DNA of 64,000 nucleotides, taken from assembly GCA_003132405.1 (NCBI GenBank), contig PKXQ01000127.1, positions 31,408-95,407 on the forward strand, read 5' to 3'. The position numbers were made by a program, and so were the translations under genes. Origin of the DNA: Acidobacteriaceae bacterium (GTDB lineage Bacteria; Acidobacteriota; Terriglobia; Terriglobales; Acidobacteriaceae). The notes beneath the pieces are model-generated. The model saw nothing but the letters and a program-made list of their open reading frames with translations. It ran no database searches and was not told the DNA's origin. Shown piece after piece: positions 26,098 to 34,408 of the stretch (position 1 is its first letter; the number at the start of each line of letters is the position of its first letter).

Positions 26098-26322
26098 GTG
26101 GCTGTGAAGAGCATCAAACTCGGGCAGGTCTGGCGGCAGGATGCAACCGGCCAGGATCATCTTGTCACTAAGGTTTACAGCGAAGTGTTCACGCAGTACG
26201 CGGTGCTGCGTCCGGCAGAGGTCAACGCGCCTGATGCGCCCGTGGTGAAGGTGAAGGTCGCAAAGTTGGCGGAGGGCGTGACCTTGCCCGGCTTCAGCTT
26301 CACGCAAGAAGGGGCGTTTTGA
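26098..26322 (+). CDS. Small conserved-looking hypothetical protein
   Basis: The 74-residue protein starts with GTG preceded by AAAGGA at a good distance. It looks like a small beta-rich domain (GQVWRQDATGQDHLVTKVYSE, then PVVKVKVAKLAEGVTLPGF). I do not recognise a named family. There is no signal peptide or membrane segment. It is followed by a repeat-derived inverted repeat. Confidence 0.6.
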   Translation: MAVKSIKLGQVWRQDATGQDHLVTKVYSEVFTQYAVLRPAEVNAPDAPVVKVKVAKLAEGVTLPGFSFTQEGAF

Positions 26323-26329
26323 AGAACAT

Positions 26330-26430
26330 CTGGTGATCTGGTGATCGGGCCATCGGGTGATCGAAAATCTACATCCGGATACCGCCCACACTTTTGACTT
26401 CCGATCACCCGATCGCCCGATGACCCGATT
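26330..26430. repeat. Inverted repeat made of ATCACCCGATGACCCGAT-family arms
   Basis: The left arm (GGTGATCGGGCCATCGGGTGATCG, about 26341-26363) is the reverse complement, with minor changes, of the right arm (CGATCACCCGATCGCCCGATGACC, about 26402-26426). About 40 unrelated bases lie between. The arms belong to the same family as 3101-3150 and the tandem array at 13735. In RNA it would form a long hairpin, possibly terminating the small gene upstream. Confidence 0.7.
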
Positions 26431-26450
26431 TCTGCAATGACCCTATATCC

Positions 26451-27080
26451 ATGACCGAGAAAATTCTCACCTTACTTTTTGCTTTTATCAGTGCTCTGGT
26501 GGCGGCTACGGGCTACTTGGGGATTACGCTGCTCATGGCAATTGAATCGGCATGCATTCCGCTGCCTTCGGAATTGATCATGCCTTTTGCTGGCTACCTT
26601 GTTTATACGGGTGCGATGAAGTTGCTTTGGGTGGCGACGGCGGGGGCGATTGGATGCAACCTGGGCTCGCTGGTCGCTTATGAGATTGGCTGTTACGGCG
26701 GTCGTCCGCTGGTGGAGCGCTACGGGCGCTGGGTTTTGATGGGACGGCGGGAACTTGATTGGGCTGACCATTTCTTTCAACGCTGGGGATATATGGCGGT
26801 ATTTTTTGGGCGACTGCTCCCGGTAGTCCGTACATTTATTGCGCTGCCTGCAGGCGTCGCGCGCATGCCGCGCGGCAAATTTCACATTTATACATTTCTC
26901 GGATCGTGGCCGTGGTGCCTGGCGCTGGCTTACTTTGGGATGAAGCTGGGCGAGAACTGGCGGTCGCTGGGGAAATACTTCCACAAGTTCGATGCGGTGA
27001 TTGGCGCGTTTCTGGTGGCAGGCATTGTGTGGTTTGTTTGGTCGCACTGGCAGAATCGGCTACGGGCTGAGGAAAGCTAG
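26451..27080 (+). CDS. DedA-family membrane protein
   Basis: This 209-residue DedA/SNARE-associated protein has the family motifs ESACIPLPSELIMPFAGYLV, GCNLGSLVAYEIGCYGGRPLVERYGRW, and FFGRLLPVVRTFIALPAGVARMPRGKF. About five membrane or re-entrant segments are visible. DedA proteins act as lipid scramblases or undecaprenyl-phosphate flippases in known cases and help maintain the proton-motive force. The key acidic and arginine residues are present. Which substrate applies here is unknown. Confidence 0.93.
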   Translation: MTEKILTLLFAFISALVAATGYLGITLLMAIESACIPLPSELIMPFAGYLVYTGAMKLLWVATAGAIGCNLGSLVAYEIGCYGGRPLVERYGRWVLMGRRELDWADHFFQRWGYMAVFFGRLLPVVRTFIALPAGVARMPRGKFHIYTFLGSWPWCLALAYFGMKLGENWRSLGKYFHKFDAVIGAFLVAGIVWFVWSHWQNRLRAEES

Positions 27081-27115
27081 CTTGGATCGCTAAAATTCCC
27101 GAAATAAAATTACTC

Positions 27116-27144
27116 TGTCATCCTTCGCTTCGCTCAGGATGACA
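27116..27144. repeat. Inverted repeat TGTCATCCT...AGGATGACA
   Basis: Nine-base arms at 27116-27124 and 27136-27144 enclose an 11-base loop (TCGCTTCGCTC). It sits downstream of dedA in a convergent gap. The sequence is of the short palindromic type dispersed in acidobacterial genomes and may also act as a terminator. Confidence 0.65.
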
Positions 27145-27194
27145 ATCCGGAATTAAAGCGCGAGTTCAGGACTGATTCATACCAGCTGTGCTTG

Positions 27195-27605
27195 CTATCC
27201 GGGCCTAGCCAGTTGCGACGCGACTAACTTCCACTCCCCATCGCGCTTCCGCAAAACATCCATATAAACGTAACGGACGGCGGAGCGCTTGCCGTTTGTT
27301 TCCACTTCGTCTGATTCTGCTCCATGGACGACGGCGGTGTCGCCGAAGAGGCGAATCTTGCGCGCGGTCGAGATGATGGAGGGATAGCGGATGGCGCCGG
27401 TGCGAAAATTATTTAATATATCTTGTTTGGTGAAGGCTTGGCCGGCTTCGTTGTATTGCACGTAGTCGTCGGCAAAGATTTGGGACAGTACGGCTAGATC
27501 GGCGGTCATCAGGGCTTTGTCTCCGGCCTCGTGCAGGGCTAGGATCTGCTGTTCGTCGCTGTCAGTATGAGTATCATTTTGCTTTTCGCTTTGCGGATCT
27601 GACAT
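27195..27605 (-). CDS. SnoaL/DUF4440-like NTF2-fold protein
   Basis: The 136-residue protein fits the NTF2-like superfamily: QILALHEAGDKALMTADLAV, LSQIFADDYVQYNEAGQAF, then a beta-rich half with GDTAVVHGAESDE and YVYMDVLRKRDGEWKLVASQLA. Family members are small enzymes or ligand-binding proteins; no active-site assignment is possible. No signal peptide is present, so it is probably cytosolic. It is divergent from the TPR gene, with about 70 bases between. Confidence 0.82.
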   Translation of the reverse strand: MSDPQSEKQNDTHTDSDEQQILALHEAGDKALMTADLAVLSQIFADDYVQYNEAGQAFTKQDILNNFRTGAIRYPSIISTARKIRLFGDTAVVHGAESDEVETNGKRSAVRYVYMDVLRKRDGEWKLVASQLARPG

Positions 27606-27675
27606 CTACGTTCTCACCTACTTTCTTTGTCCATCTTCCACAAATGTGCAATCTCACGCTAGTCTTGAGAGCGAC

Positions 27676-28413
27676 ATGGGACTTCTGAGTCACCTTCTAT
27701 ATCCGTGGGGAATCATCTTGCAGGGGCTGGCCATCGTTCACTTCATACGGCGGCGGCCGGATAACTATTGGTTTTTTATCATTCTGTTTCTGGGCGCGCC
27801 GGGGGCGATTATTTATTTGCTGGTGGAGGCGCTGCCTGATATTGGACTGGTCGGCCAATCGTTTAAAGTTTTTCCGCGGCGGCGGCGCATTGCTGAGCTG
27901 ATAGCTGCGATTCGGGAGAATCCTTCGGCAGGAAATTATGAAGAGCTTGGTGGCCTCTACATGGATGACGGCGACTACGCGCAGGCGCGCGCTGCCTTTG
28001 ATACGGCAATTGCCGCGCGGGCCGATACTCTCGATCCTTTCTATCGGCGCGGAGTTTGCGCCATTCTTTTAGGTGACGCCGGGGCTGCGTTGCCTGACCT
28101 GGAGAGGACCGTCTCCAAAGAGCCGGACTATGATTTCGGACGAGCCGCCGGATTGCTCGCTCACGCCTACGCGCAGACGGGACAAAAAGAAAAGGCCGAG
28201 GCGCTCTTTCGGCAGGTGACGATTACGTCGACGTTGTCGGAGACATATTTGAATTTCGCGGAGTTGTTGGCCTCTGAGGGACGAAACGCCGAGGCACGCG
28301 AGTGGGCGCAGAAGGTGCTGGATAAGAAGGCGACTATGCCGGGGTATTTGAAGCGGCGAGAGAGACCGTGGTTTCGGCGGGCGAGCGAAGTGCTGAAGAG
28401 GGTGTCGACTTAG
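27676..28413 (+). CDS. Membrane-anchored tetratricopeptide repeat protein
   Basis: The 245-residue protein has two N-terminal membrane helices (LLSHLLYPWGIILQGLAIVHF and WFFIILFLGAPGAIIYLLVE), then about four TPR-like helical pairs (NYEELGGLYMDDGDYAQARA; DPFYRRGVCAILLGDAGAAL; AAGLLAHAYAQTGQKEKAEA). The TPR region faces the cytoplasm or periplasm as a protein-binding scaffold; partners are unknown. A GTG ten codons upstream is possible, but the ATG directly before the first helix fits better. Confidence 0.78.
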   Translation: MGLLSHLLYPWGIILQGLAIVHFIRRRPDNYWFFIILFLGAPGAIIYLLVEALPDIGLVGQSFKVFPRRRRIAELIAAIRENPSAGNYEELGGLYMDDGDYAQARAAFDTAIAARADTLDPFYRRGVCAILLGDAGAALPDLERTVSKEPDYDFGRAAGLLAHAYAQTGQKEKAEALFRQVTITSTLSETYLNFAELLASEGRNAEAREWAQKVLDKKATMPGYLKRRERPWFRRASEVLKRVST

Positions 28414-28426
28414 AAGGCCGGTGCGT

Positions 28427-28798
28427 TTACAGATTTTGCCACACGCATCGATCCAGTTTGCTGACGCTTGGATCGTCTGCCCGGTAGCGTACTAATACTT
28501 GCTGATGGACGAGAACGTTGTGACGAGCAGCGAGTACTCTCTTCTTTGAAAATTGCGGGAATAACGGTTGCCAAAAAGATTCACCCGTGTAAGGACCGTC
28601 GTCCCCGATTGAGAACTTGTAGGCTACGGCCAGCCGGAGCGTCTCGCCGCCTTCGGGATCGTGGACCCTCTCAACGTCGACTGCGGTGACCTCGCCAACT
28701 GTCTCGGGCCATCGCCAAGACCACAGTGTCGAAATCTTGTCGTATAGATTCTCAAACACAGTGGCTGCACAGTAGAAGATAGTAGACGCATTCGTCAA
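28427..28798 (-). CDS. DUF3592-like hypothetical protein
   Basis: This 123-residue protein resembles the extracytoplasmic part of DUF3592 proteins: WPETVGEVTAVDVERV, LRLAVAYKFSIGDDGPYTGE, and VLVRYRADDPSVSKLD. The beta-strand pattern and the final YRADDPSVS are typical. The N-terminus is only weakly hydrophobic, so anchoring is uncertain. It is convergent with the TPR gene and divergent from thrC. Function unknown. Confidence 0.68.
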   Translation of the reverse strand: MTNASTIFYCAATVFENLYDKISTLWSWRWPETVGEVTAVDVERVHDPEGGETLRLAVAYKFSIGDDGPYTGESFWQPLFPQFSKKRVLAARHNVLVHQQVLVRYRADDPSVSKLDRCVWQNL

Positions 28799-28849
28799 GA
28801 TTGGCCGCCAGAGCTAGCTGCCCTTGGCCAAAATGCTATCCTTCCCTCG

Positions 28850-30103
28850 ATGCGAATTTCTTACCTTGAATGCACGCGCTGCGGAGAGCATTTTTCTGCT
28901 GATCGTCCGCTGAATGTTTGCCCTAATGATGGTGGAGTGCTTTTTGTTCGCTACGATATTGCCGGGTTGAAAGGGAAGTTGCGCCGCGAAGATTTGTCGG
29001 GGCGCATGGCTAGCATGTGGCGTTATGCCGAGGTTTTGCCAGAACTTCCTGGAAATGAGAAGCCCGTTACGCTGGGCGAGGGATTTACTCCTTTGCTTCC
29101 CAGCCGCGAGTTTGCACATGTTTTTATCAAGGATGAAGGGCTGAATCCCACGGGATCGTTCAAGGCGCGGGGCATGTCGGCTGCGGTGACTATGGCTCGG
29201 CATTATGGATTGAAGAAGCTGGCGGCTCCTTCGGCGGGAAATGCTGGCGGGGCGCTGGCGGCTTATGCGGCGGCGGCGGGGATTGAGGCTCATATTTTTA
29301 TGCCGAAGGATGTGCCTTTGGCGAATCGCATGGAGTGCGATTACTACGGCGCGCATGTCACGCTGGTGGATGGGCTGATCAGCGATTGCGGGCGCATGGT
29401 GGCCGAGCGCATAAAGAAAGACGGGTGGCCGAAAAATAACGACGGATGGTTCGACGTGTCGACGCTCAAGGAGCCGTTCCGCGTCGAGGGCAAGAAGACG
29501 ATGGGGTACGAGGTGGCAGAACAGCTGGGGTGGAAACTGCCGGACGCGATTATCTATCCGACGGGCGGCGGCGTGGGGATGATTGGGATGTGGAAGGCGT
29601 TTGATGAGATGGAGGAGTTGGGATGGATTGGTGGCGAGCGTCCGAAGATGATTACGGTGCAGGCGGCGGGCTGCGCGCCGATTGTGAAGGCTTGGGAAGC
29701 GGGGAAGAGCTCCGCGGATAAGTGGGTCAGCGAGATGTGGGTTGGGGCTGAGACCTTTGCGGCGGGGCTGCGCGTGCCCAAGGCTTATGGGGATTATCTG
29801 ATTCTCGACATCCTCGAAAAGAGCCACGGGACCGCGGTGACCGCGACGGACGAAGAAATTCTGGCGGCGATGCGACACTGGGCCAGCGTGGAGGGAGTTT
29901 TTGCTGCTCCTGAGGGAGCGGCGTCGCTGGTTGCTTATTGGAAGCTGCGGGCCAGCGGATTTTTCGGCGCCGAGGATACGGTTGTGCTGTTTAATACGGG
30001 GTCGGCCTACAAGTATCTCGATGTGATTGAGGCGCGGGAGAGAAAGGCGCGGGTCGAGTTGCCCGCTACGCGCAGTATTGGTGGGATCATCGGGCCGTAT
30101 TAG
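28850..30103 (+). CDS. thrC: Threonine synthase
   Basis: This PLP enzyme converts O-phosphohomoserine to threonine, the last step of threonine synthesis. The N-terminus carries a small zinc-ribbon-like segment (C8, C11, C24; ECTRCG and VCPNDGG) found in many bacterial threonine synthases. The PLP lysine is K105 in NPTGSFKARGMSAAV. The phosphate-binding loop SAGNAGGALAAYAAAAG and PTGGGVGMIGMWKAF are intact. Length (417) is normal. The pcm gene follows after five bases, so the two probably form an operon although their roles are unrelated. Confidence 0.94.
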   Translation: MRISYLECTRCGEHFSADRPLNVCPNDGGVLFVRYDIAGLKGKLRREDLSGRMASMWRYAEVLPELPGNEKPVTLGEGFTPLLPSREFAHVFIKDEGLNPTGSFKARGMSAAVTMARHYGLKKLAAPSAGNAGGALAAYAAAAGIEAHIFMPKDVPLANRMECDYYGAHVTLVDGLISDCGRMVAERIKKDGWPKNNDGWFDVSTLKEPFRVEGKKTMGYEVAEQLGWKLPDAIIYPTGGGVGMIGMWKAFDEMEELGWIGGERPKMITVQAAGCAPIVKAWEAGKSSADKWVSEMWVGAETFAAGLRVPKAYGDYLILDILEKSHGTAVTATDEEILAAMRHWASVEGVFAAPEGAASLVAYWKLRASGFFGAEDTVVLFNTGSAYKYLDVIEARERKARVELPATRSIGGIIGPY

Positions 30104-30108
30104 GCTGC

Positions 30109-30729
30109 ATGGACGCTACTTCCCAGCGCGAAGAGATGGTGCGGGTGCAACTTGCGGCACGCGGGATTCGCGATGCTCGCGTGCTTGAGGCTATGCGGCG
30201 CGTGCCGCGACATGAGTTTGTTCTCGAGGCTTATCGAGATGAGGCTTACGAAGATCATCCATTGCCCATAGGTGTGGACCAGACGATTTCGCAGCCTTAT
30301 ATTGTGGCGGCGATGCTGGAGCAGCTTGCTTTGCGGGCTGGTGACCGCATTCTTGAAATTGGCACCGGTTCGGGATATGTGACGGCGTTGCTTTCGGTGT
30401 TATGCGCGGAGGTGTATTCGGTGGAGCGTCATGCTGCGCTGGCGAGTGAAGCGGAGGCAACGCTGCGGCGCTTGGGATATTTGAATGTGGGCATTCGCAC
30501 CGGCGATGGGCGGTTGGGGTGGGTGGAGTATGCGCCGTTCGATGCGATCCTAGTTTCGGCGGCTACGGCGGAGATGCCTCCGGCTTTGTTTGCGCAGTTG
30601 ACGGAGGGCGGACGGATGATTTTGCCGGTGGGTCCGTCGTCGAGCCAGGAATTGCAATTGATTACGAAGAGCGGCGGAGAGGCTGAGGTGAAGATATTGG
30701 AAGGCTGCCGGTTTGTGCCGCTGGTGTAG
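30109..30729 (+). CDS. pcm: Protein-L-isoaspartate O-methyltransferase
   Basis: This SAM-dependent enzyme repairs isoaspartyl residues in aged proteins. The 206-residue protein keeps PCMT motifs: RVPRHEFVLEAYRDEAYEDH, the substrate loop VDQTISQPYIVAAMLEQL, and the SAM-binding ILEIGTGSGYVTALL followed by VYSVERH. The C-terminal half (DAILVSAATAEMPPALFAQL; GGRMILPVG) is normal. It starts five bases after thrC. Confidence 0.95.
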   Translation: MDATSQREEMVRVQLAARGIRDARVLEAMRRVPRHEFVLEAYRDEAYEDHPLPIGVDQTISQPYIVAAMLEQLALRAGDRILEIGTGSGYVTALLSVLCAEVYSVERHAALASEAEATLRRLGYLNVGIRTGDGRLGWVEYAPFDAILVSAATAEMPPALFAQLTEGGRMILPVGPSSSQELQLITKSGGEAEVKILEGCRFVPLV

Positions 30730-30769
30730 GGCGCGGTGGACGGGGGGTTAGAAAGGAGAAAAAATCGCC

Positions 30770-30800
30770 TACCACCAAGGCCACTAAGAATCACGAAGGG
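30770..30800. repeat. CCACCAAGGCCACTAAGAATCACGAAGG-type repeat
   Basis: The phrase ACCACCAAGGCCACTAAGAATCACGAAGG resembles ACCACAAAGGACACTAAGGAACACGAAGG at 33751-33780. The two copies flank the menaquinone genes and appear to be an interspersed repeat family. Confidence 0.55.
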
Positions 30801-30833
30801 CTTCATTACCCGATCGCATGCTGTCTTCCTGAT

Positions 30834-31721
30834 TTGCTGTTTTACAATTGGTTTGTGGGATTCTTCCGAAATCTGAAGATCACGCTGGAGATGATTAAGT
30901 GGGAGCACTCGATTTTTGCGCTCCCATTTGCGCTTTGCGGAGCGATGCTGGCGGCGGGAGGGTTGCCGGCTTGGCGGCAACTGGCGTGGATCGTGGTCGC
31001 GATGGTTTCGGCGCGGTCGGCGGCGATGGCGTTCAATCGGTTGGCCGACGCTTCGATTGACGCAGCGAATCCTCGCACTGCTGCTCGTGCTTTGCCAGTT
31101 GGAGAGTTGACGCCGGCGTTTGTCAGCACTTTTGTTTTGGTGGCGTGCGGAATTTTTATTTTTGCCGCATCGCAGTTGAACCGACTGACGCTGCTGCTTT
31201 CCCCGGTGGCGCTGGCAGTGATTCTGCTTTATTCGTACAGCAAGCGATTCACGCGCTGGTCGCATTTGTTTCTCGGATTCGCGCTCGGCATCGCTCCGGC
31301 GGCGGCTTGGATTGCGGTGCGCGGGTCGCTCGATCCGCGGATTTTGCTGCTGACGGCGGCAGTGACGTTCTGGGTTGGCGGATTTGATGTGATCTACGCT
31401 TGCCAGGACTATGACTACGATTGCGGCCACGGATTGCACTCGGTGCCGCGGTATCTGGGAATTCGGAATGCGCTGGTTGTGGCACGTGTGTTTCACATCG
31501 TGATGCTTGGGCTGCTGATCGCTTTGATCGTTACGTTTGGCTTGGGGAAGTTGGCGATTGTCGGAGTGATCGCGGTGGCTGCGCTTCTGCTCTATGAACA
31601 TGCCCTGGTGCGGCACGATGATTTGAGCAAGTTGAATGCGGCGTTTTTCACTATGAACGGCGTGATTTCGGTGGTGTTCTTTTTGTTTGTGGCGGGGGAT
31701 TTGCTGCTGCGGCGCGGGTGA
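30834..31721 (+). CDS. mqnP: UbiA-family prenyltransferase, probably MqnP of the futalosine menaquinone pathway
   Basis: This polytopic enzyme attaches a polyprenyl chain to an aromatic ring. Both Asp-rich Mg-diphosphate motifs are present: NRLADASIDAANPRTAARAL and DVIYACQDYDYDCGHGLHS. About eight membrane helices are seen. The subtype is not fixed by sequence alone; MqnP is favoured because mqnE lies nearby on the same strand. No ATG precedes the conserved FFRNLKITLEMIKWEHSIFA region; the start given is TTG, with GTG at 30855 or ATG at 30891 as alternatives. Confidence 0.85.
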   Translation: MLFYNWFVGFFRNLKITLEMIKWEHSIFALPFALCGAMLAAGGLPAWRQLAWIVVAMVSARSAAMAFNRLADASIDAANPRTAARALPVGELTPAFVSTFVLVACGIFIFAASQLNRLTLLLSPVALAVILLYSYSKRFTRWSHLFLGFALGIAPAAAWIAVRGSLDPRILLLTAAVTFWVGGFDVIYACQDYDYDCGHGLHSVPRYLGIRNALVVARVFHIVMLGLLIALIVTFGLGKLAIVGVIAVAALLLYEHALVRHDDLSKLNAAFFTMNGVISVVFFLFVAGDLLLRRG

Positions 31722-31816
31722 GATTCGGCGGTCGGATGCAAATTTCTTGATGGGCTGTGCGGCAGCCAGTTCTCGAAAAGCGCGAGAAGTAGCGCACCCC
31801 CCATTTGAAGCTGTGT

Positions 31817-32146
31817 TTACTCCTGCACATCGGCGGCGGTGATGGCATCGCGGGAGGCGTGCCAGATGCGCAGTACGCGCACATGCTGCTCGTCCTCGCG
31901 AACATCAAAAATGATTCGGTAAATACCGTTCCCTGTGCCGTACAGCAAATGGCGGGCGGGAAAACCGAGCTCTTTTGCCTCGGGGATGACGGGACACCGG
32001 GTGGGAAGCTTGTCCAAGCTGGAGATGGCCTCGAATAACCGCGTGAGCCACTTCTCCGCATGCCGGGGATCTGCCGCGCGTATGCGTTCAAACGCCTGAT
32101 ACGCGTCCGCTTCGGCGGGTGCGGCGAGGCTAACGAGATAGGCCAT
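31817..32146 (-). CDS. RelE/ParE-type toxin
   Basis: The 109-residue protein has the ParE/RelE fold pattern: AAPAEADAYQAFERIRAADP, AEKWLTRLFEAISSLDKLP, then GNGIYRIIFDVREDEQHVRVLRIWHASRD. Toxins of this superfamily inhibit gyrase (ParE) or cut ribosome-bound mRNA (RelE); the active target cannot be told here. It overlaps the antitoxin gene by 17 bases and follows it on the same strand, the usual antitoxin-first order. It sits between two menaquinone genes on the other strand. Confidence 0.88.
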   Translation of the reverse strand: MAYLVSLAAPAEADAYQAFERIRAADPRHAEKWLTRLFEAISSLDKLPTRCPVIPEAKELGFPARHLLYGTGNGIYRIIFDVREDEQHVRVLRIWHASRDAITAADVQE

Positions 32147-32417
32147 ATTTGGCCCGCATCTCGTCTAACACCTGAGCGGCGGGCTTCAGTTCGCCCCGTT
32201 CCGCGCTCGCCATTCCCTCTTGAATTGCCGCGAGAGTTTCCATGCGGTGCAGGCGTTCCTGCATCAACTGGTAGCTGGCCGCGTCCTGCACAACGACCTC
32301 GGCCTTACCGTTCACGGTCAGCACTTCCGGGGCTTGCGTCTTTTTAAGCCGCGCGACATGCTTTTTATGGTTCCGCAGGAAATCGGTCAAGGAGTGGATT
32401 TCTCGGGTATCGAGCAC
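32130..32417 (-). CDS. Phd/YefM-type antitoxin
   Basis: The 95-residue antitoxin of a ParE/RelE pair has the typical TREIHSLTDFLRNHKKHVARL N-terminus, then KTQAPEVLTVNGKAEVVVQDAASYQ, and a helical C-terminal tail that should wrap the toxin. It probably represses the module promoter, which would lie in the gap before mqnE on the divergent side. Confidence 0.9.
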   Translation of the reverse strand: MLDTREIHSLTDFLRNHKKHVARLKKTQAPEVLTVNGKAEVVVQDAASYQLMQERLHRMETLAAIQEGMASAERGELKPAAQVLDEMRAKYGLSR

Positions 32418-32584
32418 GAGCGACCTCGCTGATTATTATCTGACAATTGTATGTTGCCATAGTAGTGGCGAAAGTCAATGAAATATTTTAAAGCCGTCCC
32501 TTTCCAAGCCACTTAGGAGCAGTTCTATTCAATATCATCGCTAGGCGAAGTGATCCTGCGCAAGGCTGGGTTATTATTAGGGAG

Positions 32585-33715
32585 ATGCCGAACGCGCACG
32601 CTTTTCAGACTGACGACCCGCGCCTGCTCCCGATAAAAGATAAGGTTCTCGCCGGCGAGCGACTCAATGAGGTCGATGCGCTTGTTCTTTATGGGACGGG
32701 CGACATCCTTGCTGTGGGGTGGCTGGCCAACTGGGTTCGCGAGCGGATGCATGGGGACACGGCTTACTTCAACGTTAACCGCCATATCAATCCTACGAAT
32801 GTTTGCGTCGCGGCCTGCCGGTTGTGCGCGTTCGGACGGAAGAAGGACGCTCCCGGCGCTTATACCATGGCGCTTGAAGAAGCCTTTCAGACGGCCGCTT
32901 CCGGATATACCGAGGCGATCACTGAGTTTCATATTGTCGGCGGATTGCATCCCGACTTGCCATTTCAATATTTTCTAGATCTGGTTTCGGGATTGAAAGA
33001 GCGCTTTCCGCAAGTGCACATGAAGGCCTTCACTATGGTGGAGGTTGCTTACCTGGCGAAGCGGTCGAAGCTGACGATCCGCGAGACGCTGGAGAAGATG
33101 AAAGAGGCGGGCGTGGATTCGCTGCCCGGCGGCGGCGCGGAGATTTTTTCCGACCGGGTGCGGCGTATTATTTGCGATCACAAGATTGATGGCGATCAGT
33201 GGCTGGATACGGCGCGATTGGCGCACCAGATCGGGCTGAAGTCGAACGCTACGATGCTCTACGGCCACATCGAAAACGATGAAGACCGAGTGGATCATCT
33301 GCTCAAACTGCGCGCGTTGCAGGATGAGACGGGAGGATTCCAGACATTTATTCCGCTGGCGTTTCATCCGGCGAATACTCCGCTGCAGCATCTTTTTACG
33401 ACTACCGGGATGCTGGACATCAAACAGATTGCGGTGAGCCGGTTGGTGCTGGATAACTTCGCGCACATTAAATCTTATTGGCAGATGATGACTCCTAAGA
33501 TCGCGCAGATTTCGCTGCGCTTTGGCGCCGACGACATTGATGGGACCGTGGTAGAAGAAAAGATTTATCACGATGCGGGAGCGACTACTCCGCAAGGGTT
33601 GCGGCGGCACGACCTGGTGCGCCTGATCAAAGAGGCTGGGCGCGAGCCGGTTGAGCGCGACACGCTGTATCGGGCGGTTACGCGGACGGAGACTTCGTTT
33701 ACTGTATCGGTGTAG
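32585..33715 (+). CDS. mqnE: Aminofutalosine synthase (radical SAM), menaquinone pathway
   Basis: This radical SAM enzyme joins 3-enolpyruvyl-benzoate derivative and SAM to form aminofutalosine in the futalosine route to menaquinone. The Fe-S cluster motif is C74, C78, C81 (NPTNVCVAACRLCAFGR). Further family features are YTEAITEFHIVGGLHPDLPF, AFTMVEVAYLAKRS, DSLPGGGAEIFSDRVR and FIPLAFHPANTPL. The 376-residue length is normal. MqnC shares the fold but the MqnE assignment fits the ITEFHIVGGLHP and GGAEIFSDRVR segments. It points to menaquinone-based respiration. Confidence 0.92.
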   Translation: MPNAHAFQTDDPRLLPIKDKVLAGERLNEVDALVLYGTGDILAVGWLANWVRERMHGDTAYFNVNRHINPTNVCVAACRLCAFGRKKDAPGAYTMALEEAFQTAASGYTEAITEFHIVGGLHPDLPFQYFLDLVSGLKERFPQVHMKAFTMVEVAYLAKRSKLTIRETLEKMKEAGVDSLPGGGAEIFSDRVRRIICDHKIDGDQWLDTARLAHQIGLKSNATMLYGHIENDEDRVDHLLKLRALQDETGGFQTFIPLAFHPANTPLQHLFTTTGMLDIKQIAVSRLVLDNFAHIKSYWQMMTPKIAQISLRFGADDIDGTVVEEKIYHDAGATTPQGLRRHDLVRLIKEAGREPVERDTLYRAVTRTETSFTVSV

Positions 33716-33750
33716 CGGCGAAATCGTTGGCGCTTCGGACTGAACGCCTA

Positions 33751-33780
33751 ACCACAAAGGACACTAAGGAACACGAAGGA
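33751..33780. repeat. ACCACAAAGGACACTAAGGAACACGAAGG-type repeat
   Basis: This is the second copy of the family noted at 30770-30800. It lies between mqnE and msrA. A looser relative of the pattern (CCGCCGAGACGCTGAGAACG) lies after gpmI at about 3066. Confidence 0.55.
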
Positions 33781-33837
33781 AATCTTGAGCTGATTTGCGG
33801 ACGCGCAACTTCAGGATCAGCGGCTCATCCAATCATC

Positions 33838-34377
33838 ATGGCAAAAGAACAGACGGCAGTTTTCGGCGGCGGATGCTTCTGGTGCATGGAAGCGGTATTT
33901 CAACGGTTGACCGGGGTCACTCACGTGGAGTCGGGTTACATGGGCGGGCGTGCCGACCAGGCGACTTATAAGCAGGTGTGCGACGGCGACACGGGGCATG
34001 TGGAAGTGGTGCGCGTCACGTTCGATCCCGACCAAATCAACTATCGCGAACTGCTGGACGTATTTTTCGGGATGCACGATCCGACCACGCTGAATCAGCA
34101 GGGAAGCGACGCGGGCGAACAGTATCGTTCCGTCATATTCTATGCAGATGAAGAGGAGCAGCGGATTGCGGAGGATGTGATTGCGGAGATGACGGCGGCG
34201 AAGGTGTTTCCTGAACCGATCGTGACGGCGGTTGAGCCGGCCGAGGAATTTTATGTGGCGGAAGGCTACCATCAGAACTACTACAACGAAAATTCGCGCC
34301 AGCCTTATTGCATGTTTGCCATCTCGCCGAAGCTGGCCAAGCTGGAAAAGAAGTATGCGGAAAAATTGAAAGCGTAA
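33838..34377 (+). CDS. msrA: Peptide methionine sulfoxide reductase A
   Basis: This enzyme reduces methionine-S-sulfoxide in proteins. The 179-residue protein has the MsrA signature GGGCFWCMEAVF with catalytic C13, and FFGMHDPTTLNQQGSDAGEQYRS and EGYHQNYY further on. The start MAKEQTAVFGGG is chosen over a longer open frame that runs back through an interspersed repeat. It is probably independently transcribed. Confidence 0.96.
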   Translation: MAKEQTAVFGGGCFWCMEAVFQRLTGVTHVESGYMGGRADQATYKQVCDGDTGHVEVVRVTFDPDQINYRELLDVFFGMHDPTTLNQQGSDAGEQYRSVIFYADEEEQRIAEDVIAEMTAAKVFPEPIVTAVEPAEEFYVAEGYHQNYYNENSRQPYCMFAISPKLAKLEKKYAEKLKA

Positions 34378-34408
34378 GGTCGGAAGCTCTGCAATCCCCG
34401 TTGCGAAT

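Noticed and set aside
28814..29878. Minus-strand open frame of 354 codons
   Set aside because: It is antisense to thrC, Arg/His-rich and without domain features.
30429..31616. Minus-strand open frame of 395 codons
   Set aside because: It is antisense to pcm and the UbiA gene, and its His/Arg/Gln-rich composition is typical of a shadow frame.
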